Assembly: GCA_002317225.1 (NCBI GenBank)
Contig: DCIW01000056.1
Location: forward strand, 5,297-16,418
Direction of reading: 5' to 3'
DNA from: Prevotellaceae bacterium UBA1716
Lineage (GTDB): Bacteria; Bacteroidota; Bacteroidia; Bacteroidales; Bacteroidaceae
DNA length: 11,122 bases
The notes under the pieces were generated by a model, which worked only from the letters and a program-made list of their open reading frames with translations, made no database searches and was not told the origin of the DNA. This document shows positions 5,521 through 11,122 of the stretch, piece after piece. Made by a program: the position numbers and the translations under genes. Every line of letters starts with the position of its first letter. The stretch's first letter is position 1.

Positions 5521-8500
5521 ATGATAACTAATTACAGCAGATTCACCAAGATTGCAATTATGTCTGCAAGCATATTCCTTGCTTGTGGAGGTGTGACCTA
5601 TGCTCAGACCACAGGGAAGCAACAGAGTGAATCCACAGCACGCACCATTACAGGTACGGTATATGAAAAAGGTACGGGTGAAACCCTGCCGGGTGTGAAT
5701 GTGGGCGTGTGGCAAGGAGGCGAACTCAAGACTGGAGTGGTGACCGATGTGGATGGAAAGTACACTATCAAACTTCCATCTGGAGCGTATGAGTTGCGAC
5801 TGTCCTATGTGGGATTCCGCAATATGGTTATTCCCGACTCAAAGGTGAAGGCCAAGAATATGAAGGTCTATCTGATTGAGGATGAGAATAAGTTGGAAGA
5901 TTTTGTTGTGACAGGTTATTTCAATAAGAACAAGAACACATTCACTGGTGCTGTTACACAGATTTCGGGCGAAGACCTGAAACTCGTGACAGGTGTCAAT
6001 GTGGTCAATGCTATTGCTGCACTCACTCCAGGATTGGAGATGGTGGTGAATAGCGAACAGGGTAGCAACCCGAATCATGTACCAGAACTCGTGATGCGAG
6101 GTATGAGTTCATTCTCCAACGATGGTCAGGATGTGAACCAACCAACTATCATCCTCGATGGTACAGAAATCTCCATGTCCGAACTCTACGACTTGGATAT
6201 GAACGAGATAGAGAGCATCAACGTGCTCAAGGATGCCGCAGCCACAGCCCTCTATGGTAGCAAGGCAGCCAACGGTGTTATTGTCATAACCCGCAAACCA
6301 CTTTCGGAGGGAAAACCACGAGTGTCGTATAGTTTCACGGGTAATGTGCAGATTCCACAACTTGGCGATTACCAAGTGCTTGATGCTGCGCAGAAACTCG
6401 AGTACGAACGCCTCGCAGGACTTTACAATGCTAATGGTGCTATAGATGCCAATACAGGATTGCCACAGCAGTACGAACTCGATGAACTCTACAACCTACG
6501 ATACAAGGCTGTAGCATCGGGACAGAATAGCGACTGGCTCTCGCAGGCAGCACGCACTTCATTCTCGCACGACCATTCGGTACGCATTTATGGTGGTGCT
6601 AATAATCTCAGATATGAACTCAACGGCCGATTTGCTGATACCAAAGGTGTGATGAAGGGCGACGGCCGACGCAGATATAATATCGGATACAAACTCGACT
6701 ATTTCATCAACAACAAGATTCTTGTATCCAACCGTTCGACGTATAGCGAGGTATCAACTCTTGATTCTCCATACGGCGACTTCTCCCAATACACACAGAT
6801 GAACCCTTACGACCGCATGTACAACGAGGATGGTTCGGCAAATACCGACCTCAGTTGGGATGCTGTCAATCCGCTCTATGAGGCAACTCTCGGTAGTTAT
6901 AAGAAGACTGCAACGAAGTCGTTTAGCAACTCGACTGATGCACGTTGGGAAATCAGCAACCTCTTCCGACTCACAGGTCACTTCAACATCACAAGTTCGC
7001 AAGGTGATGGCAATCAGTTCGTAAGTCCGAACTCCCTCACTTACCGTTATGAAGAAGACCTCACGAAGCGTGGTGCTTATTACAAGACAACAAACAAAGG
7101 CACAACTCTCAACGGAAACTTAGTCGGTTCGTTTAACAAGATGTTTGAGGACGAATCGCTCATCAGCACATCGGTAGGTTGGGAAATCAATTACAACAAC
7201 AGCAGTTCGGACCAGTTCTCCGCAATCGGTTTCTTCAGCGATAAGATGTCGAATATCAACAATGCAGTGGGTTATTCTTCTACAAGCAAACCATCAGGAA
7301 GCACTTCCCGTTCGGCAGATGTGGGTGGATTCCTCTCAGCCAACTATTCGTTCCGCAACCGCTACTTCATCGATGGCACATGGCGAATTACAGGTAGCAG
7401 CCTCTTCGGAGAAAACAATCGTTGGGGCAACTTCTGGAGTGCAGGTGCAGGTTGGAATATCCGCAACGAGAGCTTCATGGAGAATATCAAGAAGCATTTT
7501 GATATCTTCAAACTTCGTGGTTCTGTAGGTTATACAGGTAAGGCTAAGTTTAGTGCCTACCAAGCTATGACCATGTACCAATACAGCAACGACCTCGAAT
7601 ACAAGAACGGAATCGGTGCTACACCTATGACTATCGGTGATGTTAATCTCCGTTGGGAACGCACTCGCACCACCGATGTAGGTTTGGACTTGAGTATGTT
7701 TGGTCGCAAACTCAATTTCACCGTAGATTACTACATCAAGAATACTTCCAACCTCCTTCTCGACCGTTCGCTCGCTCCAAGTACCGGTGTGACAAGTGCC
7801 ACACAGAATCTTGGTGAGTTGCAGAACAAAGGTCTTGAGTTCTCCCTCAACGGATATGTGATTCAAACGAAGGATTTCCTTTGGAAACTTGGTGTGACAG
7901 GATATACCAATACCAATAAGATTACGAAGATTAGCGATGCTCTCAAAGAACTCAACGAGAAGAACGAAGAGATGTCGGGAACACAACTCAAGCCTCTGCC
8001 TCAATATGCTGAAGGAGAGAGTGTGACAGCTCTGAAACTCGTTCGCTCTGCTGGTATCGACCCTGCTACAGGTAAGGAGATTTACATCAAACGCGATGGT
8101 ACGCTCACCTTCACTTACGATAGCAGCGATAAGGTGTATATCGGTGATACCGACCCTCGATTCTATGGTACTGCAAACACTACACTTCAGTGGAAGGGTA
8201 TTATGATGTATGCACTCTTCAGTTATCGACTTGGAGCATGGATGTACAATACTACCCGTGCAAGCAAGGTGGAGGGTGCCAATCCTAAGTACAATGCAGA
8301 TATCCGTGTGTTCACAGACCGATGGAAGGAACCTGGAGATGTGGCGATCTATAAGGATATAGCAGATACGAGCACTCCGAAGCAGACTGACCGTTTTGCT
8401 GAGAAGGAAAACACGCTCACACTCTCTACACTTAATATAAGTTATGAGTTCCCTCAGCAGATGTTGAAGACCACATTCTTGAAGCAACTGCGTGCAGGTA

Positions 8501-8604
8501 TCAATTTCACCGACCTCTTCCGTCTTTCGACTGTGAAGATAGAGCGTGGTACATCATACCTCTACAGCAAGGGATTTGAGATTACATTAAATGCTACATT
8601 CTAA
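5521..8604 (+). CDS. SusC/RagA-family TonB-dependent outer-membrane transporter
   Basis: A 1027-residue protein with a signal peptide (MITNYSRF... cleavage likely after A28). Residues about 41-120 form the carboxypeptidase-regulatory-like domain (TGTVYEKGTGETLPGVNV ... VTDVDGKYTIKLPSG ... LSYVGF). DFVVTG (127-132) is TonB-box-like. The plug spans about 138-260, with the SusC signatures MRGMSSFS, ILDGTEI and the run VLKDAAATALYGSKAANGVI (235-254). The rest is a beta-barrel ending in aromatic Phe (EITLNATF). It imports a ligand captured by the neighbouring SusD using TonB energy. The length is normal for the family, and no STN anti-sigma-interacting domain is present, so it is not the sensor-transducer type. 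The SusD gene starts 11 bases after the stop. The substrate cannot be read from the sequence. Confidence 0.97.
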   Translation: MITNYSRFTKIAIMSASIFLACGGVTYAQTTGKQQSESTARTITGTVYEKGTGETLPGVNVGVWQGGELKTGVVTDVDGKYTIKLPSGAYELRLSYVGFRNMVIPDSKVKAKNMKVYLIEDENKLEDFVVTGYFNKNKNTFTGAVTQISGEDLKLVTGVNVVNAIAALTPGLEMVVNSEQGSNPNHVPELVMRGMSSFSNDGQDVNQPTIILDGTEISMSELYDLDMNEIESINVLKDAAATALYGSKAANGVIVITRKPLSEGKPRVSYSFTGNVQIPQLGDYQVLDAAQKLEYERLAGLYNANGAIDANTGLPQQYELDELYNLRYKAVASGQNSDWLSQAARTSFSHDHSVRIYGGANNLRYELNGRFADTKGVMKGDGRRRYNIGYKLDYFINNKILVSNRSTYSEVSTLDSPYGDFSQYTQMNPYDRMYNEDGSANTDLSWDAVNPLYEATLGSYKKTATKSFSNSTDARWEISNLFRLTGHFNITSSQGDGNQFVSPNSLTYRYEEDLTKRGAYYKTTNKGTTLNGNLVGSFNKMFEDESLISTSVGWEINYNNSSSDQFSAIGFFSDKMSNINNAVGYSSTSKPSGSTSRSADVGGFLSANYSFRNRYFIDGTWRITGSSLFGENNRWGNFWSAGAGWNIRNESFMENIKKHFDIFKLRGSVGYTGKAKFSAYQAMTMYQYSNDLEYKNGIGATPMTIGDVNLRWERTRTTDVGLDLSMFGRKLNFTVDYYIKNTSNLLLDRSLAPSTGVTSATQNLGELQNKGLEFSLNGYVIQTKDFLWKLGVTGYTNTNKITKISDALKELNEKNEEMSGTQLKPLPQYAEGESVTALKLVRSAGIDPATGKEIYIKRDGTLTFTYDSSDKVYIGDTDPRFYGTANTTLQWKGIMMYALFSYRLGAWMYNTTRASKVEGANPKYNADIRVFTDRWKEPGDVAIYKDIADTSTPKQTDRFAEKENTLTLSTLNISYEFPQQMLKTTFLKQLRAGINFTDLFRLSTVKIERGTSYLYSKGFEITLNATF

Positions 8605-8615
8605 GACCCGAATAT

Positions 8616-10085
8616 ATGAACAAGAAGATATATAGATTAGCTCAATTCTGCATTTTGAATTTTGCATTATTGATTTGCTTGCCTTCATGCAACAAACTCC
8701 TTGACATCACTCCCGATGGACAGCAGAAACGCGATGAACTCCTCCAGTCCGAAGAGGGAATCGAAGATGCTATGTACGGTGTGTATGCTACATTGCGCAG
8801 TACGAGCCTTTATGGTCGCGAACTCAGTGTGGCAAGTTTGGAGATTATGGCTCAGACACTTTATGTCAACGATAGCAGGGGCATCTCCGCTCTCGCAGAA
8901 TATGATTACGATTACTCCACTGTCGAATCCCAACAGGAGAGCACATGGACTGTGATGTACCAGAATATCAGCAATGTGAATAGTGTGCTGACTTCCGACC
9001 TTATCGCTGATGCCACCACCTATCCTTATACATTATATAAGGGTGAGGCACTCGGATTGAGAGCATTCATGCACTTCGACCTCGTGCGACTCTTCTGCAA
9101 GCAATACACTCTCAACCCTAAGGCTGATGGCATTCCTTATGCAACAGACTTCTCCCTTATCACTCCTGATTTCGAGAGTCTTGAGGCAAATTATCAGCAT
9201 ATTCTTTCCGATTTGCTTGAAGCGGAGCGTTTATTGGAAGGCTGTAAGGACCAACTCCAAGCAGATACCCGCAACTATGTTCGCGACCAGCAGATTCACT
9301 TCAACCTCAATGCTGTGAAGGCAACCCTTGCTCGAGTTTATCTCAATATGGGCAATCGCACAAAAGCTCTCGAATATGCTCAGAGCGTAATCAATGGAAG
9401 CGGTCATCGACTCGATACGAAGACTGAAATACAAGGTGATGTGGCAGGCAAACTTTCACAAAACGAGACTATCTTCGGTGTGTATTACAGTGGATTCTAT
9501 AGCATCGTGAGTGCCACTTTGCAGAAGATGACTTCGTTCTATTCGCTCAACCCAAAGGATAATGCTGAAGATATATACAACTGCTACGATTCGTCGTTGA
9601 AGAATATGATTGGAGGGCAGGATTTCCGTTGGTCGTCTTACTTCTCATATTCGGACAATGGTGGTAATGCGGTGCTTCGCCTCTCAAAACTTACCGACCC
9701 ATACGAGGACAACAGCACTACAAGCAAGCGTCCTTCTGCTGATATCCTCGGTATCAATCTCATCCGTCTTCCTGAGATGTATCTTATAGCTTCCGAATGT
9801 CTGCTTGCAGAGGGTAGGGGAGAGGAGGCTCAGCAGATGTTTGATGCTTTGCTTAGTAGCCGTGGTGTGACTCCTATTTCCGACCCTGCCATCGGTCTTT
9901 CTTTGTCACAAGACCTTATCAATCATGAGTTCTATAAGGAGTTCGTGGGAGAAGGTCAGATATGGTTCAATTATAAGCGACAGAATATGGATATCAAGTC
10001 TTGGGACGAACAGACTGTATATCCTGCTTCAGATAAGATTTATGTTTTACCAATTCCGGAAAAAGAGTATGAATATAGATATTAG
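8616..10085 (+). CDS. SusD/RagB-family surface lipoprotein
   Basis: A 489-residue lipoprotein: signal peptide with lipobox LPSC, lipidated at C25, then NKLLDITPDG, the usual SusD start. Conserved SusD features follow: EEGIEDAMYGVYATLR, GEALGLRAFMHFDLVRLF (helical repeat region), VKATLARVYLNMGNRTKALEYA (a TPR helix pair), the LIRLPEMYLIASECLLAEG segment, and the closing YVLPIPEKEYEYRY. SusD caps the SusC barrel at the cell surface and captures the ligand. The order is immediately downstream of SusC, as usual. The next gene begins inside its last 17 bases, implying translational coupling. The signal-peptide coding region contains a 14-bp-period repeat (8644-8668). The assignment is secure; the ligand is unknown. 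Confidence 0.97.
   Translation: MNKKIYRLAQFCILNFALLICLPSCNKLLDITPDGQQKRDELLQSEEGIEDAMYGVYATLRSTSLYGRELSVASLEIMAQTLYVNDSRGISALAEYDYDYSTVESQQESTWTVMYQNISNVNSVLTSDLIADATTYPYTLYKGEALGLRAFMHFDLVRLFCKQYTLNPKADGIPYATDFSLITPDFESLEANYQHILSDLLEAERLLEGCKDQLQADTRNYVRDQQIHFNLNAVKATLARVYLNMGNRTKALEYAQSVINGSGHRLDTKTEIQGDVAGKLSQNETIFGVYYSGFYSIVSATLQKMTSFYSLNPKDNAEDIYNCYDSSLKNMIGGQDFRWSSYFSYSDNGGNAVLRLSKLTDPYEDNSTTSKRPSADILGINLIRLPEMYLIASECLLAEGRGEEAQQMFDALLSSRGVTPISDPAIGLSLSQDLINHEFYKEFVGEGQIWFNYKRQNMDIKSWDEQTVYPASDKIYVLPIPEKEYEYRY
8644..8668 (+). repeat. 14-bp-period direct repeat in the SusD signal-peptide coding region
   Basis: AATTCTGCATT at 8644-8654 recurs as AATTTTGCATT at 8658-8668, one mismatch and a 14-base step. 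It encodes part of the hydrophobic core (QFCILNFALL). Because 14 is not a multiple of three, the two copies are read in different frames, yet both give hydrophobic residues. Confidence 0.6.
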
Positions 10086-10959
10086 AAGGTTTAAGGGTTT
10101 AAGGTTTAAGGGTATCAAGTTTAAGGGTTTAAGGTTTAAGAGTTTAAGGTTTAAGGCCCTTTCGTTGTTCATTGTTAATTGTTCATTGTTCGCTGTCCTC
10201 TCTTGCAACGAGCATTACATGACTTACGAACCTCAGGCAGATGGCACCTATTTTAAGGATGATAGCACATCGTTCAGTTTTGGTGTGACTCCCGTAGAGA
10301 TTACCACTCATACCCTTGAGATACCGGTTTATGTGCTTGGTACGGTTCCTCATGTGGATCGTGACTTTGCTGTGGAGGCGGTTGCAGATAGTTCTACTGC
10401 TGTGGAAGGTGTGCAGTACACTATTGGTCGCACTGTGATTCCTGCCGATTCGGTTCGTGGATACATTCCTGTCACTATCAATCGCAACAAGCTTGAGGGT
10501 TCGTATTCCGAAGGTTATGTGTATTATCAACTCTATCTCCGCCTCAAGGAAAACGAGAATTTCCACCCGACTCTCTCTTCCGATGAACAGTATTTCAAGG
10601 TGAAGTTCAGCAATGCAGTCGACCGCCCTGAGTGGTATGTGGATGGGCAGAAGCATACTGAGGAGAATAAGAAGTGGCCTACCGAACGACTCGGCATCTG
10701 GCATCCTTTCAAACTCATCAAGATGGTGGAGTACTTCCACAATTGCAAGACTATCGTTCCTGCTATCTATAAGGAGATGGTCGAACTCTATGGTGAGAAT
10801 CTCGAACATATCGAAGCGGGCGATACACATTCTTATGCCACTACATTCAACAATTATGTGTACAAACCGATGTACGATTACTTCTCCGATTCTGCCAATC
10901 GCGAACTCATTCTGAGTATGTATCCTGATTTCCCATTCGACATGCCTAATCCGTTCTGA
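10069..10959 (+). CDS. DUF4843-family lipoprotein with repeat-lengthened signal peptide
   Basis: I place the start at the ATG at 10069 (MNIDIRRFKG), which overlaps the SusD gene by 17 bases and leads into a lipoprotein signal; the reading frame is open further upstream, but that part lies inside SusD and lacks signal character. The product is 296 residues. Residues 7-31 are a pentapeptide repeat of RFKGL type, followed by a hydrophobic core (SLFIVNCSLFAVL) and the lipidation Cys at 46. The mature part (YFKDDSTSFSFGV ... EIPVYVLGT ... GVQYTIGRTVIPADSVRGYIPVTI ... YYQLYLRL ... WHPFKLIKMVEYF) fits DUF4843, a beta-sandwich-like family found after SusD in Bacteroidetes uptake loci. It is probably an accessory surface lipoprotein of the SusCD complex. 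The next gene starts two bases after the stop. The family call is by recall of its pattern and context. Confidence 0.85.
   Translation: MNIDIRRFKGLRFKGIKFKGLRFKSLRFKALSLFIVNCSLFAVLSCNEHYMTYEPQADGTYFKDDSTSFSFGVTPVEITTHTLEIPVYVLGTVPHVDRDFAVEAVADSSTAVEGVQYTIGRTVIPADSVRGYIPVTINRNKLEGSYSEGYVYYQLYLRLKENENFHPTLSSDEQYFKVKFSNAVDRPEWYVDGQKHTEENKKWPTERLGIWHPFKLIKMVEYFHNCKTIVPAIYKEMVELYGENLEHIEAGDTHSYATTFNNYVYKPMYDYFSDSANRELILSMYPDFPFDMPNPF
10087..10156 (+). repeat. 15-bp in-frame tandem repeat in the lipoprotein signal sequence
   Basis: Units of 15 bases, consensus AGGTTTAAGGGTTTA, start at 10087, 10102, 10117, 10132 and 10147 (the last partial). Each encodes five residues: RFKGL, RFKGI, KFKGL, RFKSL, RFKAL. 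The step is a multiple of three, so unit gain or loss keeps the gene in frame and only changes the length of the positively charged n-region of the signal peptide. Confidence 0.9.
10165..10190 (+). repeat. Perfect 12-bp direct repeat in the lipoprotein signal core
   Basis: TTGTTCATTGTT occurs at 10165-10176 and again at 10179-10190, separated by AA (14-base step). It encodes the hydrophobic core LFIVNCSLFAV of the signal peptide. It follows the 15-bp array directly. Confidence 0.8.
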
Positions 10960-10961
10960 TT

Positions 10962-11122
10962 ATGAGAAAGTTTATTTGCAATATATCCGTTCTTGTATTG
11001 TGTCTCGCTCTTGTGGGATGCTTCAAGGATGAGACCACCAACGGCGACCTCTCTCGCCTCACAGAGATTGAGATTGATGCTGCGAGCATCGACTCTGTGT
11101 ACAATATTCTTGGAAACGAAAC
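10962..11122 (+). CDS. Probable PKD-like family lipoprotein (5' part only)
   Basis: The ATG at 10962 lies two bases after the DUF4843 stop; 53 codons are visible before the window ends. The product begins MRKFICNISVLVLCLALVGC: a short basic n-region, a hydrophobic core and a lipobox (LVGC, Cys at 20). After the Cys comes FKDETTNGDLSRLTEIEI. The CFKDE start resembles the K-(D/E)2 lipoprotein export signal that sends Bacteroidetes lipoproteins to the cell surface. Start, length of leader and position after SusC-SusD-DUF4843 fit the PKD-like lipoprotein family common at this place in such operons. With so little visible, the family rests mainly on context; that it is a surface lipoprotein is well supported. 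Confidence 0.7.
   Translation, partial: MRKFICNISVLVLCLALVGCFKDETTNGDLSRLTEIEIDAASIDSVYNILGNE

Noticed and set aside
7336..8487. Long (383-aa) minus-strand open frame opposite susC
   Set aside because: It is antisense to a well-supported SusC barrel, is Cys/His-rich and unlike any family, as expected of a shadow frame of codon-biased DNA.
9925..10068. Upstream start for the DUF4843 lipoprotein gene
   Set aside because: This extension lies wholly inside the SusD coding sequence and would place 48 non-signal residues before the lipoprotein signal; the ATG at 10069 fits better.
10183..10830. 215-aa minus-strand open frame opposite the DUF4843 gene
   Set aside because: It is a shadow frame of a recognised lipoprotein; the composition is not protein-like and no promoter is seen.

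Overview
The window looks like a chromosomal segment from a Bacteroidales bacterium, most likely Prevotella or a close relative. Three things point there: a SusC/SusD outer-membrane pair, a secreted protein ending in a type IX-like tail (SGRK...KGL.I.DGK..FVK), and promoter boxes of the Bacteroidetes TAnnTTTG type with little sign of Shine-Dalgarno sites. No taxonomic marker gene is present, so the genus is an inference.

Left part (1-1928). A radical SAM protein of the 'putative DNA modification/repair' family is encoded on the minus strand and runs off the left edge. Upstream of it is a gene-free stretch holding a cluster of operator-like sites repeated exactly every 23 bp. Next comes a 39-codon minus-strand gene for an acidic, Met-rich microprotein with its own TAACTTTG box. 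The region 1687-1928 is a divergent control region.

Right part (1929-11122). Six genes on the plus strand are tightly packed and could form one operon: a secreted TlpA-like thioredoxin; a 666-aa secreted beta-rich repeat protein with a type IX-like tail; a SusC TonB-dependent transporter; a SusD lipoprotein; a DUF4843 lipoprotein; and the start of a probable PKD-like lipoprotein cut by the right edge. The order SusC-SusD-DUF4843-PKD-like is a recurring Bacteroidetes nutrient-uptake arrangement. No carbohydrate-active enzyme is visible, so the substrate is open; the thiol oxidoreductase and the missing glycosidases make a peptide or other non-glycan substrate plausible.

The most unusual signals are short repeats at gene boundaries: a 23-bp-phased palindrome cluster (1412-1507), two back-to-back 8-bp tandem arrays between the first two operon genes (3279-3420), a 15-bp in-frame array that lengthens the signal peptide of the DUF4843 lipoprotein (10087-10156), and 14-bp-period repeats inside two lipoprotein signal-peptide coding regions. 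They suggest that replication slippage has shaped leader regions and signal peptides in this operon.
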